NCBI GenBank assembly: GCA_013398295.1
Contig: VZSF01006713.1
Coordinates: 354,471-418,470 of the forward strand
Source: Chionis minor
Taxonomy: Eukaryota; Chordata; Aves; Charadriiformes; Chionididae
DNA: 64,000 nucleotides
Direction of reading: 5' to 3'
The translations under genes and the position numbers were made by a program. The first letter of the stretch is position 1, and each line of letters begins with the position of its first letter. Below the pieces are notes generated by a model. It had not been told where the DNA came from. It made no database searches and saw nothing but the letters and a program-made list of their open reading frames with translations. Of this stretch, positions 1-10,972 are shown one piece after another.

Positions 1-512
1 TACTGTCTTGATATTCACAGCAAGCAATTGCCCTGTAGAAGAATCTCAGATCCATCTGTTCAAGTAGTTAGGCATTAGGACCCCCTGAGACGGTACCCTC
101 AGGGACAAGGGAGCAAACCAGACCTAGCAGATCTTTAAGGGTGTTTTCCATAGAGTGCAAGGGCTCTCAATACTCAGGTGTAAGAAACCAGGAAAAGAAG
201 ACACGAGACTGGCAGGGCTGAGTTGGGACCTGCTGGTGAAACTAAAGGGCAAGAAGGAAATGCACAGGTGGTAGAAGGAGGTACAGGTATCCTAGGAAGA
301 GTATAGGGATGCCGCCTAGTTGTGTAGGGATGGGGTCAGGAAGGCCAAGGCACAGCCGGAGCTGAACTTGGCAAGTGACACAAAGATTCAGCTGGACAGG
401 GTGCTGGGGCATCTTTTCTAGACCATGCTTTTGCCAAGAAAGATTGGACCAGATGATCCTTGAGGTCCCTTCCAACCTTGTATTTTATGATTCTGTGATG
501 ACTCTGTGATTC
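1..512 (+). mobile_element. CR1 LINE fragment, internally deleted
   Basis: Bases about 200-395 translate in the plus direction to text typical of the CR1 ORF2 linker between endonuclease and reverse transcriptase (WDLLVKLKGKKEMHR near 221-267, then EEYRDAA, then VRKAKAQ). From about 397 the sequence jumps to the CR1 3' untranslated end (a TTGGACCAGATGATCC-type block near 445, then the GGTCCCTTCCAACC block and ATTCTGTGATGACTC-type tail repeats to 512). The whole reverse transcriptase region is therefore missing between about 395 and 400. Stops interrupt the frame, so it is dead. The element probably continues to the left of the window. The class is certain; the deletion point is approximate. 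Confidence 0.85.
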
Positions 513-580
513 TGATGTCCAATCTAAACCTCCTCTGGCACAACTTTGAACCATTTCCACATGTCCTGTCACTGGATACC
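513..580 (-). mobile_element. CR1 3'-region scrap, antisense
   Basis: Read on the minus strand this is the conserved CR1 stretch from the end of ORF2 (CCAGTGACAGGAC, then GGAGGTTTAGATTGG). It abuts the tail of the plus-strand CR1 head to head and is cut on its other side by the LTR beginning at 585. The matching continuation is not seen beyond that LTR, so it was already truncated or lost sequence later. Confidence 0.65.
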
Positions 581-584
581 AAAG

Positions 585-2126
585 TGTTGTGGTTCAACCC
601 CAGCCAGCAAATAAGCACCATGCACCCACTCACTCGACCCTCCCCATAGTGGGATGGGTGGAAAATGGAAAAAAAACCAAAACAAACCACAAAAACCTCA
701 TGGGTTGACATAAAGACAGTTTAATAGAAACAATAACAGAAAACAAAAAATAACAGGAATCACAGAATCACAGACTCACAGGGATTAGAAGGGACCTCTG
801 GAGATCATCTGGTCCAGCCCCCCTGCCACAGCAGGTCCACCTACAGCAGGTTGCACAGGATGGCATCCAGATGGGTTTGGAATGTCTCCAGAGTCGGAGA
901 CTCCACCACCTCTCTGAGCAGCCTCTTCCAGTGTTCTGCAACCCTCAAAGTAGAGAAGTTCCTCCTCATGTTCAGATGGAATTTCCTACATTCAAGTTTG
1001 TGCCCATTACCTCTTGTCCTCTCACTGGGAACCACTGAAAAAAGACTAGCCCCTTCCTCCCGGTGCCCTCCCTTTAAGTATTTATAAGCATTGATGAAAT
1101 TCCCTCTCAGTCTTCTTTCCTCCAGACTAAAAACACCCAACTCCCTCAGCCCACTAATCATCTTTGTGGCCCTTCGCTGTACCTTCTCCAGCAGTTCCCT
1201 GTCATTCTTAAACTGGGAAGCCCAGAACTGGACACAGTCCTCCAGACATGGCCTCACCAGGGCAGAGTAAAGGGGGAGGATGACCTCCCTCGACCTGCTT
1301 GCTACACTCCTCGATGCATCCCAGGATGCCATTGGCCTTCTTGGCCACAAGGCACATTGCTGGTTCATGGTCATCTTGTTGACCACCAGGACTCCCAGGT
1401 CCCTCTCTGCAGAGCTGCTTTCCAGCAGGTCAGCCCCCAACCTGTACTGGTGCATGGGGTTATTCCTCCCCAGGTGCAGGACCCTACAATTGCCCTTGTT
1501 GAATTTTATATGGTTTCTTCTCTGCCCAGCTCTCCAGCCTGTCCCGGTCGCGTTGAATGGCAGCACAACCTTCTGGTATGTCAGCCACTCCTCCCAGTTC
1601 TGTGTCATTAGCACACTTGCTGATGTGTAGACACTCTGTGCCTTCATCCTGGTCATTGATGAATACATTGAACAGGACTGGACCCAGTACTGACCCCTGA
1701 GGAACACCAAGTGTTACAGGTCTCCAACTAGATTCTGTGCCACTAATCACAGCCCTCTGGGTTCTACCTGCCAGCCAGTTTCCAAACCACCCCACTGTCC
1801 ATTCATCTAACACACACTTCCTTTATATAACAGTAATGACAAAGGTCACTCACACCCTTGGTGTATTGGCACCATCCTGAGCAGTGATCACAGATGCCAG
1901 CCCACTGGCTAACCACCATTTGTATAATGAGCATGGAGTCGACGGTATGGGATATTTCATTGGCCATTCCATTGTTCTGTCTGTGCTTCTATGGGAAGCT
2001 GAAAAAAGTCCTTAAATAATGTAAACATCACTTAGCAACATTTAAAACCAATAGGTGTTATTGACATTCCTTTCATAGCAGTCACTAGAAAGAAAATTAT
2101 CTCTTTGCCAGCTTCAGGGCACCGCA
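585..2126 (-). mobile_element. Solo LTR (avian ERV), split by a CR1 insertion
   Basis: On the minus strand the element ends in ...GGTTGAACCACAACA at 585 and carries a polyadenylation-type block (ATTAAACTGTCTTTATG, about 706-725). It is interrupted by a CR1 from about 758 to 1820 and resumes to about 2126. The resumed part contains the promoter-proximal block (about 1919-1970) and the 5' end, both resembling the complete LTR at 6303-6899. No internal retroviral sequence flanks it, so it is a solo LTR. No convincing target duplication is visible (CAAAG before, TTATA after), so the right boundary is approximate. Length without the CR1 is about 480 bases. The insertion order is LTR first, CR1 second. 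Confidence 0.75.
758..1820 (-). mobile_element. CR1 LINE, 3' part of ORF2 and tail
   Basis: A 5'-truncated CR1 nested in the LTR. The minus strand encodes the C-terminal reverse transcriptase region: a VPQGSVLGP motif near 1690-1715, then the catalytic-box region reading CANDTELGG where functional copies have F-A/V-D-D. It continues through the thumb and C-terminal domain ([28 protein letters not shown]) to a normal C-terminal end ...AILCNLL near 841. The two open frames (1484-1813 and 841-1710) join only across a one-base frameshift near 1500-1520. The ATCACAGA tail repeats lie at 758-780. The damaged catalytic box and the frameshift make it inactive. Relatively few stops suggest a moderate age. 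Confidence 0.92.
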
Positions 2127-2479
2127 TTATAGCAGACACTGGCATACTGTCCTAGTCATTCTTATCTTTATCAAATAACAATAGATTTTCTATAGTTTGT
2201 TCTGTTTAACTTTGTGAGAATAAACCATGTGGCAGAGAATGCAGTTGGGTTTAAAAAAAAAATTAAAACAAATATAGATCTAATTTGCATTGAAGACTGG
2301 TGAACATAATATAGCTGGTCACTTGAAAAGGGAAAGCTGTTGACAAAAAGTCTTTAGAATCTGTCTCATATAACATCCTTATAGACAAACTGATGGTATA
2401 CAGGTTATATAAATAGACAGTGAATTGGGTCTGCAGCTGGCTGAAGTGACAACTCAAATATTTGGGATCAGCAGCATGA
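2127..2479. other. Single-copy AT-rich spacer
   Basis: No recognisable repeat, gene or RNA is seen between the LTR and the next CR1. Confidence 0.4.
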
Positions 2480-3467
2480 AGTTCATCTGAAGGCCAGTCA
2501 CTAGCGGTATACTACATGGTTTGATACTAGGACAAATACTGTTTGACATTTTTATTATGGATCAAGATGATAGGACAGAGTGCATGCCCAGAAGGCTGCA
2601 GATTATGCAAAAGTTGGAGGAGGGTTTGATAACATCACATGGTTGTTCTGCTGTTGAGAACCTTAACAGGCTGGGGAAATGGGGCAACAGGAACCTCATG
2701 AAGTTCAGGCAAGGGGAAATGCAAAGTCCTGTGCCTGAGGAAGAATAACACCATCCACCAGGACAGGCTGTGGGCTTACTGGAAAGCAGCTTGGCATAGA
2801 AGTGTCAGGGAGTTCTGGTTGACTAAGTTAACCCTAAGTCCGCAATATGCCTGTGCCACAAAGATGACCAACCACATCTTGGTCTGCATTAGAAAGAGCT
2901 TCACCAGCAATTTGAGGAAGATGAGACTTCCTCTCTCTTCAGCACTGGTGAAGCCACATCTGCAGTACCGTGTCCAGATCTGGGCTCGCCTGTGCAGGAA
3001 AGGTACTGACATAGTAGAGCAGATCCAGCACTGGGTCACAAAGGTGACTGAGGAACTGGAGCATCTGCCATATGAAGAGATGGTGAGAAAGCTGCAATTA
3101 CTTAGCTTGGAGAGGAGACGGCTTAGGGAGGGGACATATTACCAATGTGGTTAAACAAATACCCAATGAGGTGAGAAAAAGAGACAGACCTTGATTCTTC
3201 TCAGTGATATGCCATTACAGGACAAGAGCAATGAGCGCATATTGAAATACAGAAAATTCTCTAAACACGAGACATCACTTACTCTAAGAGTGATCAAACA
3301 CTGGAACAGGTTGCCAAAAGAAGCTGAAGGTCTCCATCCTTGGAGACACTCAAAAGTTTTACTGGAAATGGCCATAAGCAATTTGCTTCAGTTGGCCCTG
3401 CTCTGAGCAGAGATGTTAAACAAGGTGGAGCTCCAGAGGTCCCTTCCAACCTCAACAATTAATTCTG
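2480..3467 (+). mobile_element. Decayed CR1 LINE, ORF2 C-terminus to tail
   Basis: The plus strand encodes degraded CR1 ORF2 in several frames. First comes a reverse transcriptase piece (LFDIFIMDQDDRTEC, then NLMKF) at 2521-2748. Then comes the region matching ALVKPHLQYRVQIWA and LLSLERRRLREG at 2819-3154, and finally the C-terminal part (RLPKEAEGLHPW) at 3191-3406. The 3' end shows CCAGAGGTCCCTTCCAACC at about 3433 and a last tail-like ATTCTGTGA near 3460. Many indels and stops make it clearly older than the copy at 758-1820. Confidence 0.88.
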
Positions 3468-6297
3468 TGAAAATATATTTTCAACAAAACTAGCTTTTCA
3501 CCAATTTTCTAATTATCCATGTTAGATCTTTAAAAAAATTTCAAAACTACTTGTGAAATGTTTTATCAAGCATTTGACAGCCTATGGACTGGTTACTATG
3601 GTTATTACTTAATAAACTTTGTGTAACTATGGTTATTACTTAATAAACTTTGTGTAATACACAAAAGCTATTTGGTATTTACAGGTTGCCATCAGTTCCC
3701 TAAGATGTGCTTTTTTCTCCTTTCCTCAAGCAAATAAGAGCATTCTCACGGACAAAGAAACAGTATCCATGGCCATAAAACTGCTTTTGGAATCAATGCA
3801 GTTTTTTGCAGGCATTTGGAATTGATTTGATTCTATAACCATTTCAGGAAATGAATCGTTCTGCATTCAGTCTTGGAAAAATTGCAGTTACAGCCTTTGA
3901 GTATTTCCAGTGAAATTTTGTCTTTATTCAGAGAAAAGTTAGACTTTATTTTATTTTTTAATAATCAATCAGCTCTATTACTGAGTTACTGACTGATGTG
4001 TTTTCTTTTTGTAATGAAAACTGAATTTGAAAAATTTAGAGTTGAAATTGTGCAACTGTTATTATTTTGAATTTAACTTGATAGAACAGGTTGTTTTTAT
4101 TTGAGACAGGTATCTGACCTAGCTTCAGTTAATAAATCTCACACAGAAAAACTTCAGAAGCAACATATCAAAAGAAGGGCACCACATGAAATGGGACCCC
4201 TTGCAGAGTTGTTCTTGTTACATGGCAGCCAAATTAGCCATTACTGACAATTTAGCAGTTATTGAGCCCAGAATTCAAAGGTCACTACCCTTTATTTTAA
4301 AATCACTGTCTTAATAGTTTTTGTTACAAATCAGAGACATAGAAAGAAATAGAAACTTATAGATCACTAAAGGGTAGTCTATGATATATCTTTTTATTAA
4401 ATGTGTGGTGAATTATCATTGGAGAGTTGGTTCTCAGAACTGTCTGTGTTTATACGCAGTGGGATTAAGATTGGGTTAGTCACTATGGCCACTGACAGTG
4501 TTCTTCTTTCAGGACAGATGAGGTCATCACATTGTGATCCTGGTGTCAGTAGGTGACCATATTGATTTTATTTGTTTTTCTCTGTGTAGTTCATGTTCCC
4601 AAGTGAACTAGCATTACCATTGTGTACAAACCTACATCCTTCTATTGTTCCCAGCAGACATGCTCCTAGAAGAGTTTCTCCCCACCTGCAGAAGTGCTCT
4701 GTTTCTCAGTAGGCACAACCCAGCAGGAAGTAGATGGCAGGGCAAGTGTGGATGAATAAACACTGTTGATGTTCACCTGTGGTGATAAAATGGAAGCCCC
4801 CCGAAAACCCCCATTTTTGTAGGTACAACCTGACTGTAATGAAACTAGATAAACAGAAAGTGTACCAATCTGGATAGAAGAATAATATAATTTTCAGTGT
4901 ATATAGATCCTAAAATATCTTTTTAAAAATATGTCTGCCTTTCAGCAACCACAGAATGAGGTGAAACACATATGAAGTCTACCTTCCACGTGATACAGCT
5001 ATTCTATTTTCAGAGACATAAACATAAAACTTTAATAGCTGAAATTCTGTCAATAATTGTTACAGATGCAGATCATCCAACTTGCATTCTCCTTAGTGTG
5101 CAATTTCAGTGTTTCTTCAAAACCCAAACTTTTTGTGTGTATGGCTCACCACTGACAATGGGGAACTTCCCTATGAATTGGGTGGGTAAATTAATATGTA
5201 TCAGAAACAAAACAGTTTGTGGCTTTTTGCTGTCATCTGAGGTAATTTACAGGATCATTTTAGCTCTCAGTTTCAGTATTTTTAAGTTAATATTTAAGTT
5301 AATAATTCTTAAGTATATCATTTCAGATACTAGCTGGTTTTTGTCTTCTGATTTCTTGCTTGGAGAACGTGTAAGAGAAAGATGCATGTGTTTGCAACCT
5401 ATCTACTGCAGAAGATGTCAAGTATTCAATACACTTTACTGAAGGATGCACAATAGAAATGAAGACTATTTGAAAATATGACCCTGAAATTAAATTAAGT
5501 AACTTATATATTCCTTCACAGGCACATAATTTACATTCTGATTAAATCCTAAGTGGATAACTGATTCAATTCTCATTATTCTTGAGCATCTGCTATTATT
5601 TGCCTTTGTTAATACCCTTTTCTTGTTCTACTTTATGATACCCATTATAGACACTTCTAAAGATATGCTGCAAACAATTAAATTAATCTGATTAAATTTA
5701 GTAATATTTCATGATATATACCAGATTGCCAGAATTTTTTCTTTGCTCTTTTGAGATAAAACAGATTTAGGCCCAAAAGTCTGAGAATGCTAAGTGCTTG
5801 CTTAGTCGCTCACAGGAAAAAAGGAGCAGATACAAGCAGCTTAATATAATTGCATGTATACAGAAATACAAATAACTGTTCTGGAAGTAAAGGATAAGGG
5901 AGAGAAAAATTAACTGCTCTTCTGAGATTTCAGGGTTAGGACGGACAGATACAGATATTTTTCAAGTGTTGTCTCCTCGCATCTATAAACAAGTCTTAAA
6001 GACTTAAGAACCTTTTTTCTCATGTTTTTTCCTTTTCTGTGCCCTTTTTATTGGTTTTTCTCATTTAATTTTTCAGAAACCACATTGAACTACTAATAAC
6101 ATATTTTTGAGTATTTTTTATGTTTGTTTTCTGTATTTTTCCCATTTTTTCCCCTTCCTCCTCTTCTTTTCAGTTCCCTACCCCATCCTTTTCTGTTACT
6201 CTTTTGTTGCTATGTTATTTAAAAATTTAAAATACATTATAGATCTCTATATAACTCCAAAACTAGCTAACACATGCTATTCTATTTTTTTCTTTTT
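3468..6297. other. AT-rich single-copy stretch, no gene recognised
   Basis: The 156-codon open frame at 4972-5442 has no recognisable motif, and its AT-rich content explains its length. A pyrimidine-rich patch lies at about 6000-6200. The only structured item is the 31-base direct duplication listed separately. Confidence 0.4.
3595..3656. repeat. Perfect 31-bp tandem duplication
   Basis: A 31-base unit starting ACTATGGTTATTACTTAATA at 3595 is repeated exactly from 3626 to 3656, and the sequence diverges immediately after. Two identical copies in otherwise unique DNA suggest a recent local slippage or repair duplication. An assembly error is less likely because the unit is shorter than a read. 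Confidence 0.9.
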
Positions 6298-6302
6298 CTA
6301 TG

Positions 6303-6899
6303 TGTTGTGATTTAACACCACTAGGTTGCTAAGCCTCACAAAGCCACTCACTTGCTTCCCCCCCAAAATGGGATGGAGGAGAGAATCACAAGGGTAAAAG
6401 TGAGAAAATTTGTGGGTTGAGATAAAGACAGTTTAATAGGTAAAGCAAAAGCTGCACACCCAAGCAAACCAAACAAGGAATTCATTCACTACTTCCCATC
6501 AGCAGGCAGGTGTTCAACAACATCCAAGAAAGCAGGTCTCCTTCATGAATAACACTTGGGAAGACAAATACTGTGACTCCAGCCATCCCCCCCTTCCCCT
6601 TTCTTCTCCTACAGCTTTATATACTGAGCATGATGTCTTATGGTATGAGGTATCCTTTTGGTCAGTTAGTGTCAGTTGTCCCAGTTGTGTCCCCTCCTAA
6701 CCTTTTGAAGGCCCCCAGCCTACTTGCTGATGGGGCAGTGTGAGGAGCAGAAAGGGCCTTGACTCTGGGTAAGCACAGCTCAGCAATAGCTAAAAAGTGG
6801 GTGTGTGTTATTGACACTGTGTTCACCACAAATTCAAATCACAGCACCATACAAGCTACTATGAAGAAAAGTAACTCTATCCGTGCCCAAACGAGTATA
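6303..6899 (-). mobile_element. Complete solo LTR (ERVL-like by target duplication)
   Basis: The LTR is 597 bases on the minus strand. Its 3' end is ...GGTGTTAAATCACAACA at 6303. Its 5' end reads TATACTCG instead of the usual TG start, so that terminal dinucleotide has mutated. A TATA box (TATATAAA on the minus strand) lies at 6616-6623, and an ATTAAA polyadenylation signal lies at 6432-6437 followed by CTGTCTTTATCTC. A perfect CTATG duplication brackets it. No gag, pol or env sequence is adjacent, so LTR-LTR recombination removed the provirus. The split LTR at 585-2126 belongs to the same or a close family. Confidence 0.88.
6616..6623 (-). promoter_or_regulatory. TATA box of the 6303 LTR
   Basis: On the minus strand CTCAGTATATAAAGCTG forms a canonical TATA element within the promoter-proximal block shared by most LTRs in this window. 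Activity today is unknown. Confidence 0.6.
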
Positions 6900-7256
6900 C
6901 TATGCAAAAGAATACAACAACAGAGAGTGCAGGAACGTATGATACAAGTTAGGTATATGGGAACTCTTCACAAAATGTCAAGAGATCCTGTCACAGCTGA
7001 TAGCATCTGCATTCTTTGCAAGTTCTTCTAGCAATTCTAGTTAAAAAGAAGATGAACTTCAGAGGAGAAACTACAGTCTTTCCATTTATTTTCTTCTTCT
7101 TGCTCATAGATACTCTAATTCCTGGAAAAGTTTTTCTTTTTTTGTTTATTGATGCATGGCTCCATAATTCTGCTCTGGTCTACTCTTCAGCTTGCCTGTC
7201 TAGATTCCTTACTGACTACTTCAAACCTACTTTTGAAGGCATAAATTATTTCTCAG

Positions 7257-7275
7257 TATATATATATATATATAT
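7257..7275. repeat. (TA)n microsatellite
   Basis: About nine and a half uninterrupted TA units. Confidence 0.9.
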
Positions 7276-8006
7276 CTCACCAAAATAATTAAATTTCACC
7301 TAAGAATAGTTCTTAATTTCAGTGATTTAATTCATATTTGCAACAAAAATTAAGTGCATATCAGTGTGCCAGTTCTCTTTGTAATGTTTAAGTACTATGA
7401 ATGAGAAATATTTTGTGAATTCATAATTTTAAAAATAGTCAGTCCAAAAAAGTTTTTTTGAGATTTAACAGTTATTTGCCCCTACCGTCCAGGTTCAAAA
7501 TGCAAAATATTATTCTTAGCTGCTAACAGTGTATGATAAAGAGATCAGCAGATGTATGCTGGCATGAGGAAGAATATACTTCCAGATCATGAATTCACAT
7601 GGAGAAAAACAGATTTAAATATCCAGATAGCTAATACTTTAACTAAAAACATTTGTTTAATACTAGGGTCCTCTTCTATGGCTGCTTCAAAATCACCTTA
7701 AATTACAACTGTAGTGACACAAACTGGTTTCTTAAAAAATCTTATATGCAACTATGCATTCCAAGTTATATAACTGCAGCTGAGAACATTGTAGGCAATT
7801 TCTTTTTGATAGATTTTATACCTCTCAAAAATTTAATATCTGGAATCATTTCTCATCCGGTTAACTGATAATCACTAGAGCCCAGACTGTAATAGAGGCC
7901 AGGTTTTCAGGAAGGTTCCCCATTGTGCTTGGAAATTAATGGTTCTACCTATCCTTGATAGCTGGAAACCACCGGTGTCTTCATGTTTTTCACTGGTGAT
8001 GCTAGT

Positions 8007-8030
8007 ATTATTGTTGTTGTTGTTGTTGTT
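8007..8030. repeat. (TTG)n microsatellite
   Basis: Seven TTG/GTT units follow ATTA. Confidence 0.9.
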
Positions 8031-9445
8031 AAATGTTTTCATTTTGAAACATTCACATCATTGACTGCAAATATAGATACCCACCCAAAAAAAAGTTGCT
8101 TTGCACTATGAGAAATTTTAAGATCTGTGGGATAAGCCACATTTGATAAACAACTCCATGAATAATATTTAACAAAAGATTACATTTTTGGTTTTAGAAA
8201 ATTTTTAAACTATATTTTTGTCTCTTGGCAGATATGATTGCAATTTTCCAGATAGAGATCTTTAACCAAGCCTTAGCTGAAAACTTAAAGAAGAAATTTT
8301 GCAAATATCTGTTTTTCAATAAAAAATACTTCTATTTTGTCCTTTATTTCATTGTTACTTTTTCTTCTACATAGTGTTGTATTTTATTACTTTTACGTAA
8401 GTGTAATTAAGAAAAATCTTATGACCTTTAAAACATAATATATTTTGTAAGTTACCAAATTAACAAAATTTAAAGAGGATTTTTTCATTATTTTTAGTTC
8501 TTTCTGTGAATGGTAAATAGCAAACAAGCCTGATATTGCCTCAGACTACACAAAACCACTCAACCTGTACAGTAGATTATATTGAGCACAGCACTTTTAG
8601 CAGACTGTGAAATACATTTACAATTATTTTATTCAGTAACTGCCACAAAGAGGAGATTTTAGCTGGAGGTAGAAGTGGCAAACTGTTCAGACATGGTTGT
8701 AAAATTATGTTTGGATCTGATATTATTTACATATTTAAATGACTGCATTAGAGTGAGTCAGTGTAATGTGTAGGCATTTTATGTAATAATAACTATAGCT
8801 TACCTTCAGATGCTTCCTGAATGCCTTCACTATTTTCATATGCGTTTATCCTATTATTCTACAGCAGCAGAAATCAATCTACAGACAGTACTGCAAAAGC
8901 TTCCTAGAAATCCTTGTCCTTTGTACTTCTTTGTGAAGAAACAGACCTTCAATTGTCCATAGCACTCTTTATTGCAGACTTTTTTTCTCAGTTGATAGTT
9001 TGGGTTTTCCTTTGAATTTTGGTGTTACATATTATTTCAGAAGGAATTGGGTGGTTTTAAAGACAGATTTTCTTTTATCCTAGTACATCTATTCTGGTTT
9101 GAGGTAGAACAAAGACAATTTTCTTCTGAGTAACTATTTTTCAGTTAAATTTCTTCAAACTGACTGCACTTACTGAAATCAATGGTATGTTTTTTAAGGT
9201 AGTGCCTCCTGTGCCTCGAGCAGTGATAGTCTGATCTTCATAATTAACACCAAGGAATGGTATGCAGAGAGACTCTTGCTTATACTTATTCCCATAACAA
9301 CCAAGGGCATCTCACTTTGTTGTGCCCTGTTGTAGAGTCAGATGCAGAAAAGCGTAGAGGGATCACACCTGAGGGGAGGAGCGGACAGGACAGGTGACCC
9401 AAAACTGAGCAACAGAGTATTCCACCCCATCTGTCTCATGCTCAG

Positions 9446-9453
9446 TATAAAAG
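9446..9453 (+). promoter_or_regulatory. TATA box of the 9090 LTR
   Basis: CTCAGTATAAAAGCTG is a strong TATA context, repeated at 9977-9984 in copy 2. The RNA start would lie about 25-30 bases downstream. Confidence 0.65.
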
Positions 9454-9739
9454 CTGAGGGATCAAAGGGTCAGTCCTCTTTCTTCAATGCCTGACGTGCA
9501 AGGAGGACTCTGTTCGTCTGCCTTTGATTGCAATTTGGGCGTTCCTGCATCCAGATCTGGAATCCAGTTCCTGTCCATCACTGAGTCCAGTCTGGGACTT
9601 TTCCCAGTGCCTGCTGGTGATGTAATTGTCATCCTGGCAGCTCAATATTCATTTTGTATATATTGTATATATTTCAGTATTTTCTTATTAATATTATTAT
9701 TTTTTCTTTTTATTGTTAATATTTCTTGTTTCATATTTC

Positions 9740-9745
9740 AATAAA
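9740..9745 (+). terminator. AATAAA polyadenylation signal of the LTR
   Basis: AATAAA lies in an AT-rich segment followed by a T-rich stretch. The same signal recurs at 10271-10276 and 13153-13158 in the repeated copies. Confidence 0.6.
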
Positions 9746-9854
9746 TTAGTTTTAGTTTATTTTTCAACCCATAATTCTCTCTCCCTTACCCTCTCTCCCT
9801 TATCTTCAGGGAGGGGAGAGATGTTAAAGAGAGCATCTGTCTTTTGTTTAGTGG

Positions 9855-9855
9855 N
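9855..9855. other. Single-N assembly gap
   Basis: One N separates GTTTAGTGG from CCCTGTTGTAGAG. Bases 9325-9854 are repeated from 9856 to 10385, so the N marks an unresolved join between two overlapping pieces. Confidence 0.9.
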
Positions 9856-10408
9856 CCCTGTTGTAGAGTCAGATGCAGAAAAGCGTAGAGGGATCACACC
9901 TGAGGGGAGGAGCGGACAGGACAGGTGACCCAAAACTGAGCAACAGAGTATTCCACCCCATCTGTCTCATGCTCAGTATAAAAGCTGAGGGATCAAAGGG
10001 TCAGTCCTCTTTCTTCAATGCCTGACGTGCAAGGAGGACTCTGTTCGTCTGCCTTTGATTGCAATTTGGGCGTTCCTGCATCCAGATCTGGAATCCAGTT
10101 CCTGTCCATCACTGAGTCCAGTCTGGGACTTTTCCCAGTGCCTGCTGGTGATGTAATTGTCATCCTGGCAGCTCAATATTCATTTTGTATATATTGTATA
10201 TATTTCAGTATTTTCTTATTAATATTATTATTTTTTCTTTTTATTGTTAATATTTCTTGTTTCATATTTCAATAAATTAGTTTTAGTTTATTTTTCAACC
10301 CATAATTCTCTCTCCCTTACCCTCTCTCCCTTATCTTCAGGGAGGGGAGAGATGTTAAAGAGAGCATCTGTCTTTTGTTTAGTGGTCAGCCCAACCTAAA
10401 CTTGAACA
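9856..10408 (+). mobile_element. ERV LTR, copy 2 (531-bp offset repeat)
   Basis: It repeats bases 9325-9854 with no difference I could find, then continues TCAGCCCAACC to the true LTR end ...CTTGAACA at 10408. It lacks the first 235 bases of the LTR. Zero divergence plus the N on its left favours false duplication over a real second LTR. Confidence 0.8.
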
Positions 10409-10972
10409 ATATCTTTCCATAATGTGAAAACAGAAAGGAACCTTAAAATATATTTAAAATGAGACAAAGAGGCACAAAAGAGTGCAACATTAAAATTGAA
10501 ATCTATAACATCATGTAAAAAAAGAGGCTTTTAAAAATTTTCTCTTTAGTTCAGGGAGTATTGCTTTAGGTTCCAGCTGATACTGCTTATATTAGGAATT
10601 TGAAACCCAAGAGGGAATGGATTTAATGTGCAAGTAAAGACGGAAGGAGATTTTTTAAGTATATAAACAGAAAATTTTAAATTATCTGCTGTAAGCGTGC
10701 ATAAATATTTATAAACTAAGTTGTTACTGAGCATAGACTTTATAATTGCAGAGCTTTAGGGCTCACCAGAGACATGAAGCATGACTTGAGGACCTGCAGA
10801 GTGAAGAAAAACGTGCTTGGAAAAATGTCTAAGAGGAGTTTGGGGAAGCATAGGGAGGAGATCAAGGACATAACTGTGGAAAGGACTGACAATTACAAAG
10901 AAGGAAGATGTCGTACCAGGCGTCTTGACTTTTGCTATTGAGACAGAAAAAGGGAAACAGGACAGTAGGGAA
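10409..10972. other. Single-copy flank between LTR and CR1
   Basis: No gene or repeat is recognised in this AT-rich DNA. It is repeated exactly at 13291-13854. Confidence 0.4.

Larger units (their letters stand above)
6298..6904. repeat. 5-bp target-site duplication of the 6303 LTR
   Basis: CTATG occurs at 6298-6302 and again at 6900-6904, exactly flanking the LTR. A 5-base duplication is what ERVL-class integrases typically leave. Confidence 0.85.
6905..9089. other. AT-rich single-copy stretch
   Basis: No gene or old repeat is recognised. It holds two short microsatellites (7257-7275 and 8007-8030). Open frames here are below 95 codons and lack motifs. Confidence 0.4.
9090..9854 (+). mobile_element. 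ERV LTR, copy 1, cut at a 1-base gap
   Basis: This is a plus-strand LTR. Its start (TATTCTGGTTTGAGG, equivalent to TGTCCTGGTTT) was located by aligning with the antisense relative at 47355-47909, which matches from here through the promoter. The TATA box TATAAAAG lies at 9446-9453 and AATAAA at 9740-9745. The copy stops at 9854 at a single N, 24 bases short of the LTR end seen in the next copy. If the repeat after the N is an assembly artefact, one LTR of about 788 bases remains. It would be flanked by ACATC (9085-9089) and ATATC (10409-10413), a 5-base duplication with one mismatch. The 85-codon frame at 9487-9744 lies inside the LTR and is not a gene. Confidence 0.82.

Noticed and set aside
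841..1710. 289-codon open frame as a host gene
   Set aside because: Its C-terminal part is CR1 ORF2. The N-terminal part is an out-of-frame run created by a frameshift.
4972..5442. 156-codon open frame
   Set aside because: The longest frame outside CR1, but it is AT-rich, has no motif and no supporting splice or promoter context. The length is plausible by chance on both strands over 64 kb.
9487..9744. 85-codon frame repeated three times
   Set aside because: It lies inside the LTR downstream of the TATA box. The copies follow from the LTR repeat, and there is no protein family.
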